The position numbers were made by a program, and so were the translations under genes. From positions 1 through 64,000 of the forward strand of contig CALXPL010000002.1 in NCBI GenBank assembly GCA_944390275.1: DNA of 64,000 nucleotides. Reading direction: 5' to 3'. This DNA is from an uncultured Alphaproteobacteria bacterium. GTDB taxonomy: Bacteria > Pseudomonadota > Alphaproteobacteria > RF32 > CAG-239. Positions 52,332-61,398 of this stretch are shown piece by piece. The notes under the pieces are model-generated. The model was not told the DNA's origin, made no database searches, and was given only the letters and a program-made list of their open reading frames with translations. Position 1 is the first letter of the stretch. Each line of letters opens with the position of its first letter.

Positions 52332-53680
52332 GCGATTTCCTTAATCCAAGATTGAATATCCTGTAAAGCTCTTTGACAATAAGCAAATTTTTTATCGGCT
52401 CCTTTAAGTTTTAAGAGCTTTCCTGTTGTTAAAAATTGTTTATCGAGATTGGGAAAAAGACCGAAATTAATATTCATTGGTTGAAAATCATCACAATTAG
52501 TATCGTCGATTAGGTGAGAAAGCATTGCTCCGAAAGCCGTAGTTCTTGGAGGAAGTAGCGGAATTTTATTTAAGGCTTGTGTTGCTGTAAAATAACCGCA
52601 TAGCAATCCGATAGAAGCACTTTCGATATAGCCTTCACAGCCGGTAATTTGTCCGGCAAAGCGAATGTTAGGTTGTTTTTTTAGGCGCAGGAAATTATCT
52701 AACAAAATCGGACTTTTGATGAAAGTATTTTTGTGAATGCCTCCTAATCGAGCAAATTCAGCATTTTGCAGACCGGGGATAAGTTGAAAAATTCTTTTTT
52801 GTTCACCATGTTTTAACTTTGTTTGAAAACCGACAATATTGCGTAACGTATCGTCTTTATTGTCTTGACGAAGTTGCACGACGGCAAAGGGTTTTTCTGA
52901 AGAGTGAGGGTTGGTTAAGCCGACAGGTTTCATAGGTCCGTAAAGTAAAGTGTCGATTCCTCGTTCGGCCATAACTTCAATGGGAAGACAGCCGTCAAAA
53001 TAGTTAACTTTTTCCCATTCATGAAAAGTAACTTTTTCAGCTGTTAACAAGGCTTCTACGAAAGAGTAATATTGTTCTTTATTAAGCGGGCAGTTAATAT
53101 AATCATATTTATCGCCTTTGTCATAGCGAGATTGATACCAAGCAAGAGACATATCAATACTGTCTTTATAAACAACGGGAGCGATGGCATCATAAAAAGA
53201 TAAAGATTGATTATCAATTTTTTCAAGAATTGATTTGGCTAAAGAGGCACTGGTTAAAGGGCCGGTCGCAATAATTGTTTCACCGAAATTTTCATCGGGG
53301 AGTTCGGTTATTTCATCCTCAATAATGGAAATTAAAGGGTGATGGCGAATTTCTTGTGTTACGAGTTGAGCAAAACCGGAACGGTCAACAGCAAGAGCTC
53401 CGCCGGCAGGAACTTTTGTTTTATCGGCACAAGCCATGATTAACGAATTTGCCAAACGCATTTCTTGGTGTAACAATCCGACAGCGTTGTGTTCATAGTC
53501 ATCGGAACGAAAAGAGTTTGAGCAAACCAATTCAGCAAAATCAGATGATTTATGAGCATCGGAAAATTTATAAGGCTTCATTTCATGCAAAATAACAGGA
53601 ATACCGCGTTGAGCAATTTGCCAAGCAGCCTCACAACCGGCTAAACCGGCTCCGATAACGTGAATAATTTTTTCATTCAT
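52328..53680 (-). CDS. trmFO: tRNA m5U54 methyltransferase TrmFO
   Basis: 450 residues. Folate- and FAD-dependent enzyme forming ribothymidine at tRNA position 54. N-terminal FAD fold [17 protein letters not shown], then CSNSFRSDD, a GGALAVDR segment, GPLTSASLA, the central PMKPVGL and C-terminal [18 protein letters not shown]. All are hallmarks of the family. First gene of the chain with hpnC by a 4-base overlap; the metabolic link is unclear, but the order recurs in alphaproteobacteria. Confidence 0.95.
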   Translation of the reverse strand: MNEKIIHVIGAGLAGCEAAWQIAQRGIPVILHEMKPYKFSDAHKSSDFAELVCSNSFRSDDYEHNAVGLLHQEMRLANSLIMACADKTKVPAGGALAVDRSGFAQLVTQEIRHHPLISIIEDEITELPDENFGETIIATGPLTSASLAKSILEKIDNQSLSFYDAIAPVVYKDSIDMSLAWYQSRYDKGDKYDYINCPLNKEQYYSFVEALLTAEKVTFHEWEKVNYFDGCLPIEVMAERGIDTLLYGPMKPVGLTNPHSSEKPFAVVQLRQDNKDDTLRNIVGFQTKLKHGEQKRIFQLIPGLQNAEFARLGGIHKNTFIKSPILLDNFLRLKKQPNIRFAGQITGCEGYIESASIGLLCGYFTATQALNKIPLLPPRTTAFGAMLSHLIDDTNCDDFQPMNINFGLFPNLDKQFLTTGKLLKLKGADKKFAYCQRALQDIQSWIKEIA

Positions 53681-53827
53681 AAACCAATCTCCCGCAAAAA
53701 CAACCGTATTATATAATTTTTTTGAAAGGGTTCAATTAAAAAATATTGATAACTTATTCGAAGCTGTTCACTAATTATCAAAAACATATATAATAAACAA
53801 AAACGTTGGATAAAGAGATTCTTTTGA

Positions 53828-55066
53828 ATGAAAGTAAGCAGAATAATAGGAACTCTAATTTTTTTAAGCGGCTACATGAACATATCGACACTGTATGCGG
53901 CAGAAGTTCTGTATTCTCCTGAAGAAAATAATGTAGAACAGTCGAAAACTCCGGCACAATTTGAATTAGAAAAAAGCGAAATATGGGTAAATCCCAAATT
54001 TGTCGATGATGCCGATTTAAACTTTGATGAAATTATGTTAGAAGATATGTCGGATGAGGAAAAAAATGAAGATTCAAATTCTGTCCGTAATGGGGAAAAC
54101 ACAAATAATGATAATCTTCCGATATTGCAGAAAAATGAAAGCGATATATTGCCAACACAAATTGTTAAGGACATTCCACAAGTTGTTCCCGAACAACCAT
54201 TAGATAATAAGGGGGAAAGTTCGGTAGAAAACAAAAGTCTTACGGAAGTAATCAGTGAAACAAAACAAAGCATGACGACAGATGAAAACGAAGAAAAGGA
54301 TGAAGATGTAGTACCATTAGAAGTCAAGAATAATGAAGAAAGTGATGAAAAAAATGAACAACAAGAAACGTGGATAAATAAATTAAAAGCTCCGTTAAGT
54401 GCATTATCCTCAAATAAAGAAAATGCATCATTAGAAGGTCTTTTGACAACCGGAGGAAAAAGAAAATCCAATGCATCGGTTTTTGATATATCGGGAGCAA
54501 TGTTAAGAATGTCTGGTCAACAAGTAGATGATGCTCTCAAAAAAAGAGGCTTTCAAAAAATATACCAAAAATTTGATATTCCGAATTTTATTCGCTGGAG
54601 AAACGAAGAAAACTGCAGGAATCGCGGAGTCGCAGGTTATGAACGTTTGCAAAGTTGTGTTGTTGAAATGGCAAAAAAAGAAAATCATCAATATGTTGCA
54701 TTAACGAAATATTCGAAATTTTCAACTAAAGAAGAAATAAGTGTAAGCTATACGAGTAATTTTACGAATAATAAAGTTTATCGTATTACATATAAAAGTA
54801 TGTCTCCCGGCATAATCGGAAACAGTCCCAAAGCTTTATACTTAAGAAATATAAAAATTTATGATTTTTGGAAAAGGATAAACCAAAAGTACGGAGCTCC
54901 AGATAACAAAGAAGATGTAACATGGGGACTGGGAAGCAACAAACCCTATATGAGGGCAAGCACGGGCTTCTTATTGTTAGAAGATCCAATGTTAAGAGAA
55001 TTAGACTATACAAGGATGTCGAGAGAAGACCAAAGATATATGAATACGGATATTTATAGTTTTTAG
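53828..55066 (+). CDS. Exported protein of unknown function upstream of chpT
   Basis: 412 residues. Signal peptide (MKVSRIIGTLIFLSGYMNIS, cut near YAA), a long acidic Glu/Asn/Asp-rich linker (about 30-185), and a C-terminal domain of about 190 residues. That domain has conserved-looking features: NFIRWRNEENCRNRGV with ERLQSCVVEMA (two cysteines), then KVYRITYKSMSP, KIYDFWKRINQKYGAP and DVTWGLG. I do not recognise a family. Its C-terminal part could be an envelope binding domain. It is 9 bases upstream of chpT and so is probably cotranscribed with the ChpT-CheY-CheR genes. Confidence 0.7.
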   Translation: MKVSRIIGTLIFLSGYMNISTLYAAEVLYSPEENNVEQSKTPAQFELEKSEIWVNPKFVDDADLNFDEIMLEDMSDEEKNEDSNSVRNGENTNNDNLPILQKNESDILPTQIVKDIPQVVPEQPLDNKGESSVENKSLTEVISETKQSMTTDENEEKDEDVVPLEVKNNEESDEKNEQQETWINKLKAPLSALSSNKENASLEGLLTTGGKRKSNASVFDISGAMLRMSGQQVDDALKKRGFQKIYQKFDIPNFIRWRNEENCRNRGVAGYERLQSCVVEMAKKENHQYVALTKYSKFSTKEEISVSYTSNFTNNKVYRITYKSMSPGIIGNSPKALYLRNIKIYDFWKRINQKYGAPDNKEDVTWGLGSNKPYMRASTGFLLLEDPMLRELDYTRMSREDQRYMNTDIYSF

Positions 55067-55075
55067 GAATAAAAA

Positions 55076-55690
55076 ATGTTAAAGATAGCAGCAACAAAAC
55101 TTTCTCAAATTATATGTACGCGCATTAGTCATGATTTAATTGGCAACATAGGAGCTGTTTCCAACGCAGTAGAATTATTAGAAGAAGGAGATATGGATTT
55201 TATGGATGATATAAAATCAATTCTTCAAGTAAGTTCAGAGGTTTTGTCATCAAGATTAAAGTTTTTTCGAATGGCGTACGGTTTAGATAATTCTAATATT
55301 TCCAATCAAGACATGATAAAAGAGGTAAGCGAAAAGTATTTAAAAAGTATAGGAAATCAAAAAGATTATCCGGTAAAACTCAATATGTCATTACAAAATG
55401 CCGATAGTTATGGTCGTATGTCAATGTTGGGAATAATGGTAATGAGTGATATTATTATCAAAGGTGGAGAAATAACTGTTTCAGCAGTGGATAAGTTGAA
55501 AATAAGATTAGTTTCACCCAATGCACTTTCTTCCGAAAGAAAAATGAATATATTATCCATAAATCAAGGCACTCTTCCCGAGAATTTAGCCCAATACGCA
55601 CCAATGATCTGTTTACAAACTATAGCCGAAGAAAAAGGAAAAAACATACAGTTTAGAGAAACAGAAGGGTTAGAGTTGATAATTGAATAG
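55076..55690 (+). CDS. chpT: ChpT-like histidine phosphotransferase
   Basis: 204 residues. In Caulobacter ChpT relays phosphate from CckA to the regulators CtrA and CpdR, controlling the cell cycle and motility. The dimerisation/phosphorylation helix has R-I-S-H-D-L-I-G-N-I-G-A-V-S-N with the phosphoacceptor His, then VELLEEG, and a degenerate ATPase-like domain (IRLVSPNALS...TLPENLAQYAPMI) as in the family. cckA, ctrA and cpdR are not in this window. It is followed by a CheY gene 3 bases later. Confidence 0.88.
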   Translation: MLKIAATKLSQIICTRISHDLIGNIGAVSNAVELLEEGDMDFMDDIKSILQVSSEVLSSRLKFFRMAYGLDNSNISNQDMIKEVSEKYLKSIGNQKDYPVKLNMSLQNADSYGRMSMLGIMVMSDIIIKGGEITVSAVDKLKIRLVSPNALSSERKMNILSINQGTLPENLAQYAPMICLQTIAEEKGKNIQFRETEGLELIIE

Positions 55691-55693
55691 GAG

Positions 55694-56065
55694 ATGAATA
55701 TGCCGCAATGCCTGATAGCAGATGATTCAAAAGTAATCCGCATGATATTATCCAAAATAATGAATAATATGAAATATGATGTTATAGAAGCTGAGGACGG
55801 AGAAGAGGTAGTTGAATTATGTGAAACGAAGGAACCTGATTTAATAATAATGGATACAAAACTTCCGATATTAGATGGCATAGACGCAATGTATAAGATT
55901 CGAGAAATGCAAAAAATAAAACAGCCCAAAATAATATTTTGTTCATCAATTGCGGACCCTGAAAGAATAAGAGAAGCCCTTGACGGAGGGGCAGATGACT
56001 ATATAATGAAACCGTTTGATGAAGAAATAATACTAAGTAAAATGGAGATACTTAATTTAGTATAG
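55694..56065 (+). CDS. CheY-like single-domain response regulator
   Basis: 123 residues, a receiver domain alone. Acidic pocket Asp8-Asp9, phosphoacceptor Asp52 (LIIMDTKLP), Ser82/83 (FCSSI) and Lys104 (YIMKPF) are all intact. It likely receives phosphate from a chemotaxis kinase or ChpT. Its position between chpT and cheR suggests it belongs to their pathway rather than being the main flagellar CheY. Confidence 0.9.
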   Translation: MNMPQCLIADDSKVIRMILSKIMNNMKYDVIEAEDGEEVVELCETKEPDLIIMDTKLPILDGIDAMYKIREMQKIKQPKIIFCSSIADPERIREALDGGADDYIMKPFDEEIILSKMEILNLV

Positions 56066-56074
56066 GAAATCCTC

Positions 56075-57043
56075 ATGAAAAAAGACGATTTTGATTACAT
56101 ACTTGGATTATTGAAAAAATATGCTGGCTGGGATTTAGGTGAAGACAGATACTTCATTATAGACCGAAAGATATATAATTTCGTACGAGAAAAAGGCTAT
56201 TCAACAGTAGAGGATTTGATTGCGGAATTGAGAATGGGGCAAAGAGGGCTTTTGTGGAGCGTTATTGAAGCCCTTACGTTGTCAGATACCTGTTTTTATA
56301 GAGATTACAATGTTTTTGCAAATTTTGAGAATCACATTCTACCACATATAAAAGAAGCCAATAGAGGGAGCAAAAAATTAAGAATATGGAGTTTGGGGTG
56401 TTCATCAGGGCAAGAAACTTATTCCATAGCAATGGCAATAAAAACAAAGTTTAAAGATATAAGCGATTGGGATATAAAGATAATCGGCACGGATATTTCC
56501 ACAGTATCAATACAAAAAGCGCAAAAAGGCATTTACTCATCATTTGAAGTTCAAATGGGGTTAAATGCACGCAAAATAATAGATAATTTTCAACCGGAAA
56601 AGAACCAGTGGCAAATTAATCCCGATTTGATGAAGATGACAGAATTTAAGCGTTATAACATGTTGGATGAAATGACATTTCCAGAAGGGTTTGATGTAAT
56701 TTTCTGTCGTAATGTATTAAGATTTTTTTCAGCAGATGCCCAAAGATTGATGATAAATCACATATATCATCATCAAATTTCAGGAGGATTGTTATATTTG
56801 GGTGTTGGCGAAAGAATTATCGGAATAGAGGATTACTACAAATCGATAAATGGGATGAAATGTTTATATCAATCACGAATAGGAATTGAAACGCACAAAC
56901 TGAGTGTAGAAGAAGTGAAGAATAAGACAATACTGTCAGAAGAAGAATACGCCATGCCAAAATTTGTACGACCGAATAATTTAAGACCATTAGCCAGCGG
57001 AAATATAAAAATTGTAGATCCTCAAAAATATAGAGAAGAGTAA
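56075..57043 (+). CDS. cheR: CheR-type protein glutamate methyltransferase
   Basis: 322 residues. Methylates glutamates of chemoreceptors with S-adenosylmethionine. N-terminal helical domain (FDYILGLLKKYAGWDL), the T-x-x-x-x-F-Y-R-D segment (LTLSDTCFYRDYNVF, usual N-E-T-x-F-F-R), SAM site IWSLGCSSGQETYSIAM, IIGTDIS and catalytic FDVIFCRNVLRFF. The C-terminal 50 residues are extra and basic. No receptors, CheA or CheB are nearby. A strong hairpin lies 14 bases after the stop. Confidence 0.88.
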   Translation: MKKDDFDYILGLLKKYAGWDLGEDRYFIIDRKIYNFVREKGYSTVEDLIAELRMGQRGLLWSVIEALTLSDTCFYRDYNVFANFENHILPHIKEANRGSKKLRIWSLGCSSGQETYSIAMAIKTKFKDISDWDIKIIGTDISTVSIQKAQKGIYSSFEVQMGLNARKIIDNFQPEKNQWQINPDLMKMTEFKRYNMLDEMTFPEGFDVIFCRNVLRFFSADAQRLMINHIYHHQISGGLLYLGVGERIIGIEDYYKSINGMKCLYQSRIGIETHKLSVEEVKNKTILSEEEYAMPKFVRPNNLRPLASGNIKIVDPQKYREE

Positions 57044-57056
57044 CCCAGTAGATACA

Positions 57057-57244
57057 ACAAACCCCGTTTCATAATTGAAACGGGGTTTGTATATGTAAGG
57101 GGAGAAAACCGGGGCTGATAATTAGGGGTATTAGCCCCGGCGCGATAGCTTGTCCGTGAGTAAGGACAAGCTCATCCAAAAAAACGGCAGACCTTTTATT
57201 TGGAGCTATAGATTAAGATAAAGTCAATAAATCCGTTTTTTTGG
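57057..57244 (+). other. Cluster of hairpins in the 335-base gap between cheR and rpe
   Basis: Four inverted repeats: ACAAACCCCGTTTC/GAAACGGGGTTTGT (57057-57070 with 57077-57090); CCGGGGCT/AGCCCCGG (57109-57116 with 57133-57140); AGCTTGTCC/GGACAAGCT (57147-57155 with 57164-57172); and CCAAAAAAACGG/CCGTTTTTTTGG (57176-57187 with 57233-57244). The first is a likely cheR terminator stem without a T-run. The others have no known identity and could be a small RNA or an rpe leader. The remaining bases to 57378 are AT-rich and hold the rpe ribosome site. Confidence 0.6.
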
Positions 57245-57378
57245 GAGTGCATACAATTTGCTTTTCTCAAATTTGTCATAAATTTACAACATTTCTGAAT
57301 TTTGTCAAGAGTTTTTTTGAAAAATTTAATTATATCTTAAGCAAGAATATGTAATAATAAGAAATAAAGGAGAAAGTA

Positions 57379-58020
57379 ATGGTTTTAATCGCCCCAAGTA
57401 TATTAAGTGCTGATTACGGAAATTTGGCGGAAGAAGTCCAAAAATTGGAAACAGCCGGAGCCGATATGATACATATGGATATAATGGATGGACATTTTGT
57501 TCCCAATATAAGTTTTGGTCCAAGTATTGTAAAAGCATTAAGGAAATATAGTAAAATTCCATTTGATGTTCACTTAATGGTAAGCAAACCGGAAGAAGTA
57601 ATACCATGGTTTTCGGATGTTGGAGCCAATATCATAACAATACATGCCGAAGCGGCAAAACATTTAGATGCAGCTTTGCGTCAAATACGCGGTTACGGCA
57701 TGCAAGCAGGCGTTTCATTAAATCCTGAAACAGACGAAAATGAAATTAAGTATGTGTTAGATAATGTAGATTTAATTTTGATAATGAGTGTGAATCCCGG
57801 ATTCGGAGGACAAAAATTCATAGAAACACAAATAAAAAAAATACAGGCATGCCGAAAAATGATAAAAGGCAGGCCGATAAGAATTGAAGTGGACGGAGGA
57901 ATAACGCCGCAAACTGGGGCATTATGCAAAAGGGCAGGTGCAGATATTTTGGTTGCCGGAACATCTATTTTTCAAGGTGGTAATTATAAAGAGAATATAA
58001 AGGCATTAAGAGACAAGTGA
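57379..58020 (+). CDS. rpe: Ribulose-phosphate 3-epimerase
   Basis: 213 residues. Interconverts ribulose 5-phosphate and xylulose 5-phosphate in the pentose phosphate pathway. TIM barrel with IAPSILSADYGNLAEEV, MDIMDGHFVPNISFG, the His and Asp metal ligands in FDVHLMVSKP, VNPGFGGQKFI and IEVDGGITPQ. AAAGGAG precedes the ATG. The PhoB-like regulator follows by 48 bases. Confidence 0.97.
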   Translation: MVLIAPSILSADYGNLAEEVQKLETAGADMIHMDIMDGHFVPNISFGPSIVKALRKYSKIPFDVHLMVSKPEEVIPWFSDVGANIITIHAEAAKHLDAALRQIRGYGMQAGVSLNPETDENEIKYVLDNVDLILIMSVNPGFGGQKFIETQIKKIQACRKMIKGRPIRIEVDGGITPQTGALCKRAGADILVAGTSIFQGGNYKENIKALRDK

Positions 58021-58068
58021 GTAGAAATAAATTAAGGTTAACTAATTGATTAAACGGAGAAAATTTAC

Positions 58069-58779
58069 ATGGCAAATAATAGTGTAATGATAATAGAAGA
58101 CGAAGAAGCCTTGGCCGTTCTTCTAAAATATAATCTCGAAAAAGAAGGTTATACCGTTTATATAGAAAGTAGGGGAAATCGAGCTATAGCTGAAATAGAA
58201 AAGTGCCAACCTTCTGTTATAATTTTAGATTGGATGCTTCCCGAAATGTCAGGAGTTGAGATATGCAAATTTGTAAGATCGAAACCGGACATAAAAAATA
58301 TTCCGATAATTATGTTAACAGCCAAGGGAGAAGAGGAAGATAAGATAAAAGGATTAACAGCAGGAGCGGATGACTATGTAACCAAACCGTTTTCCGTTCC
58401 GGAATTAATGGCACGAGTTAAATCACAATTGAGAAGAGCTCCAGAACCAAATGAGCAAAAAGAATTGATTTTTGAAGATATAAGAATGGATTTAGTAGAG
58501 AAAAAAGTATTTCGTAACGAAAATTACATACATTTAGGTCCAACAGAATTTAGACTTTTGAAAATGTTAATGGAAACTCCGGGAAAAGTTTTTTCAAGAG
58601 AATATTTGCTAAAAAATGTATGGGGAGATAATATTTATGTCGAGTCGCGAACCGTAGATGTACATATTCGTCGTTTAAGAAAATCGTTGAATGAATTTGG
58701 ACCTGATTACATTCGAACAGTCAGAGCCACGGGATATTCAATAGATGTTCACGGAGCCGTAGAAAATGACGACAATTAA
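58069..58779 (+). CDS. phoB: OmpR/PhoB-family response regulator
   Basis: 236 residues. Receiver domain with Asp54 (ILDWMLPEM), Thr84 and Lys106 (VTKPF), then a winged-helix DNA-binding domain (LGPTEFRLLKMLMETPGKVFS-type, SRTVDVHIRRLRKSL, IRTVRATGYS). The sequence W-M-L-P and L-G-P-T-E-F fits PhoB, which activates phosphate-starvation genes, but no phoR or pst genes adjoin to confirm. Cotranscribed with or following rpe. Confidence 0.88.
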   Translation: MANNSVMIIEDEEALAVLLKYNLEKEGYTVYIESRGNRAIAEIEKCQPSVIILDWMLPEMSGVEICKFVRSKPDIKNIPIIMLTAKGEEEDKIKGLTAGADDYVTKPFSVPELMARVKSQLRRAPEPNEQKELIFEDIRMDLVEKKVFRNENYIHLGPTEFRLLKMLMETPGKVFSREYLLKNVWGDNIYVESRTVDVHIRRLRKSLNEFGPDYIRTVRATGYSIDVHGAVENDDN

Positions 58780-58864
58780 AAGAAAGTGTATTTACAAATC
58801 AAAAATAATTCATTAAATTCAAAAAACTAATACTTATTATTGTTTTACCTCAAATTATTATGTT

Positions 58865-59143
58865 ATGAAAGACTTAGATTTTTACTGGCTTTGTTCCAGT
58901 GTGTTTTTAAGCATTTTGCTTTTCGTTGTCATAGTTTGTCTTTTGCTTTACTGCATTTTTTGTTTAAAGGCAAAAAATTTTGGTTTTCCGCTTGCAGAAA
59001 GGTTTAAATTTGTAAACAAGTTTCGCTACATTACAAAGAGTTTCTCTCGAAGAGCCAGCCAAGCAAAAGAAAAAGTCCAGTCGTTACGAATAAGAAAAAT
59101 GCAAAAAACAACGGTACAACGTACCGGATGCCGAAATAAATAA
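58865..59143 (+). CDS. Small single-pass membrane protein, hypothetical
   Basis: 92 residues. One long hydrophobic helix near the N-terminus (about residues 7-34, FYWLCSSVFLSILLFVVIV) with several cysteines, then a strongly basic tail rich in Lys/Arg (SFSRRASQAKEKVQSLRIRK). No ribosome site is evident, and no family is recognised. The open frame ending just before a terminator supports it being a real gene. It may be a short cytoplasm-facing regulatory peptide, but could be spurious. Confidence 0.42.
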   Translation: MKDLDFYWLCSSVFLSILLFVVIVCLLLYCIFCLKAKNFGFPLAERFKFVNKFRYITKSFSRRASQAKEKVQSLRIRKMQKTTVQRTGCRNK

Positions 59144-59162
59144 AGGTATTAGGTCTGATAAT

Positions 59163-59219
59163 AAAAGTCCGCAATTTCTTTACTTCAAAATTTGAAAAAA
59201 AGATATTTGCGGACTTTTT
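59163..59219. terminator. Bidirectional terminator between 59143 and argS
   Basis: Stem AAAAGTCCGCAA/TTTGCGGACTTTT (around 59163-59174 with 59206-59218) with a T-run outside each arm. The loop of about 30 bases contains a CAAATTTG-like inner pairing. Serves the plus-strand genes and the convergent argS. Confidence 0.82.
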
Positions 59220-59238
59220 GTTTAAAGGAAAGAATGAA

Positions 59239-61026
59239 TCAATTCTTTTTTAACATAACGTCAGGAGCTTGAATTCCCAGAAGATTAAGCAAAAGCGTCA
59301 GAACATCACGAGTAATTCTTGCCAAACGAAGACGAGATGAAGCAAGTTCAGAACTTTTGGCATTCATAATAGAAGCGGCATTATAAAAAGAACTGAAGAT
59401 TTGAGCAAGAGTGTAAGCATAATCGGAAATAATACTAGGCTCTTTGTCCTCATGGGTACGGAAAATAACGGAACTAAGCTGAGAGAGTTTAAGAGCTAAC
59501 ATACGTTCTTCCGGAGTATGAATAAGAACATTTCCTTCAAGAATTTGAGCAGCATTAGCTTTGCGCATAATAGAATTAATACGTGCAATGGCATATTGAA
59601 TATAAGGTCCCGTTTTGCCTTCAAATTTAGCAAAATCATTAATTTCAAAGGAGTATCCAGAAGCAATATTATTTTTTAAATCTTGGAATTTCATTGCAGC
59701 GATAGCAATTTGATTAACCAGATTTTCAATATAATTATGCGCTTCTTGAACAGAAGAAAAACCATCTACTTCATCAGGAGACGGCATCGATTCGCGAACC
59801 TTGTCTTTTGAAAGGTTAATCAAATCTTCTAACTTCATAACTCCGCCGTCGCGTGTTTTGAAAGGTTTTCCATCAGGTCCGTTTACGGTGCCAAAACCAA
59901 TGTGTTTTAGCTTAACATGAGGAGCAATGCCAAGTTTTTCGACTGCTTCAAAAACTTGTTCAAAATGAAGAGACTGCCTTTGATCGGTAAAATAAATAAT
60001 TTCATCGGCATGAAGTTGATTAACCCGCATAAGAACAGTGGCAATGTCTGTTGTGTGATAAGTAAAACCACCGTCAGATTTTTGCAAAATGACCGGAGGT
60101 TTTGGTTTGTTGCTTTCATCTAGTCGAATAATCGTAGCTCCATCATCAACTTCAGAAATGTTTTTCTCTTGAGCAATTTTTAAAATTTGATAGCAAGATT
60201 GATGAGCATCGCTTTCGCCCCACCACAAGTCAAAGTGGACATCTAAGCTATCAAAATTTTTCTTCACGGCTTCAACGGAAATATTGCGTAAATGCTGCCA
60301 TAAAGCGCGATAACCGGGATGTCCGTCTTGAAATTTGGCTGTAATAATACGAGCCTTTTGACGGGCATTTTCATCTTCTTTGCAACGGGTGTTAGCTTGT
60401 TTATAAATTTCAGTTAATTCTTGAACGGAATAAGGTAAAGAAACGGGAAAATTATCTTTTTTTGTATCATCAAAATACGGCCATTCAGGATGTTTAAGCA
60501 TAATTTCAGAAATAATCATTCCCATAGGAGTTCCCCAATCACCTAAATGTGTGTCAGAAATAACCTTATTTCCGAGGAAACGCTCGATTCTTTGTATCGA
60601 TTCGCCGATAACAGCAGAACGTAAATGTCCGACATGCATTTCTTTAGCGACATTAGGAGCACCAAAATCCAAGACGACTGTTTTAGGATTTTCAATTTCA
60701 GCACAACCTAGGCGTTTATCAGAAGCAATATTATTCATAACACGGTTGAGTAAGATGTCAGAAACTCTAATATTAATAAATCCCGGACCATCAACGGAAA
60801 CTTTTTCAAAACAATCATCATTTTCAAGCAAAGCAACAATTGATGTTGCAATTTCGCGGGGATTTTTATGTGCAGATTTTGCCAAAGATAAAGCGGCATT
60901 ACATTGAAAATCGCTTAAATCAGGTCTGTCGGAAATTTTTACAAAGGCAAATTTTGTATCAAGTCCGAGTTTTTCAAAACAATCAAATAGTTTAGCGTTA
61001 ACAGTTTTTTCCAAAGATAAATCCAT
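59239..61026 (-). CDS. argS: Arginyl-tRNA synthetase
   Basis: 595 residues. Charges tRNA-Arg. N-terminal Add-1 tRNA D-loop-binding domain, class I signature HVGH at 131-134 (APNVAKEMHVGHLRSAVIGE), a KMSKS-like region (FKTRDGGVMKLEDLINL) in the variant form typical of ArgRS, and the C-terminal DALR anticodon domain (YAIARINSIMRKA to the end). A small lipoprotein gene precedes it by 16 bases. Confidence 0.96.
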   Translation of the reverse strand: MDLSLEKTVNAKLFDCFEKLGLDTKFAFVKISDRPDLSDFQCNAALSLAKSAHKNPREIATSIVALLENDDCFEKVSVDGPGFINIRVSDILLNRVMNNIASDKRLGCAEIENPKTVVLDFGAPNVAKEMHVGHLRSAVIGESIQRIERFLGNKVISDTHLGDWGTPMGMIISEIMLKHPEWPYFDDTKKDNFPVSLPYSVQELTEIYKQANTRCKEDENARQKARIITAKFQDGHPGYRALWQHLRNISVEAVKKNFDSLDVHFDLWWGESDAHQSCYQILKIAQEKNISEVDDGATIIRLDESNKPKPPVILQKSDGGFTYHTTDIATVLMRVNQLHADEIIYFTDQRQSLHFEQVFEAVEKLGIAPHVKLKHIGFGTVNGPDGKPFKTRDGGVMKLEDLINLSKDKVRESMPSPDEVDGFSSVQEAHNYIENLVNQIAIAAMKFQDLKNNIASGYSFEINDFAKFEGKTGPYIQYAIARINSIMRKANAAQILEGNVLIHTPEERMLALKLSQLSSVIFRTHEDKEPSIISDYAYTLAQIFSSFYNAASIMNAKSSELASSRLRLARITRDVLTLLLNLLGIQAPDVMLKKN

Positions 61027-61042
61027 GTTGATAGTTCCTTAA

Positions 61043-61369
61043 TTATTTTTCACATTTAAAATTAATTCGGGCAGGAAGGAGCAATCGGCAAGAGAATGCT
61101 TCTTGGTTGACAGGGACGGCGTGTGTCCCCGTTTTATATTTAAGACATTCATCATCGGCAAGTTTTTTGACGGTTTCATAATCTGTAGTTAAAAGATTAT
61201 AACAAATAGACGGAGCATCTTTTTTTGAACGACCAACGTATAGTTTATCCTCAGGAGCACCGGCATCACGCTTACGGTCAACATAAGGATCCAATACGGA
61301 ACAAGCCGTAAACAGGAAAGTAAGCAAAAGGAATAAAAAATTAGTTCTTGCCAATTTAAAAAACTCCAT
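61043..61369 (-). CDS. Small lipoprotein of unknown function
   Basis: 108 residues. Signal sequence MEFFKLARTNFLFLLLTFLF with lipobox TAC, Cys near residue 23. The mature region has the motif DRKRDAGAPEDKLYVGRSKKDAPSICYN (only pattern given: D-R-K-R...GRS-K...C-Y-N) and three further cysteines (C-Y-N, DECLKY, SCRLL, KCEK). A short lipoprotein of this layout sits upstream of argS in related bacteria by my recollection. Probably cotranscribed with argS. Confidence 0.7.
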   Translation of the reverse strand: MEFFKLARTNFLFLLLTFLFTACSVLDPYVDRKRDAGAPEDKLYVGRSKKDAPSICYNLLTTDYETVKKLADDECLKYKTGTHAVPVNQEAFSCRLLLPARINFKCEK

Positions 61370-61398
61370 TACATTAAAAGAAATTATATCCTTTATAT

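Noticed and set aside
57100..57172. tmRNA or SRP RNA, suggested by GGGGCTG near 57111
   Set aside because: No tag reading frame, no T-arm-like GGTTCGA segment, no CCA-type 3' end and no SRP GGAAGCA core follow. Only simple hairpins are present.
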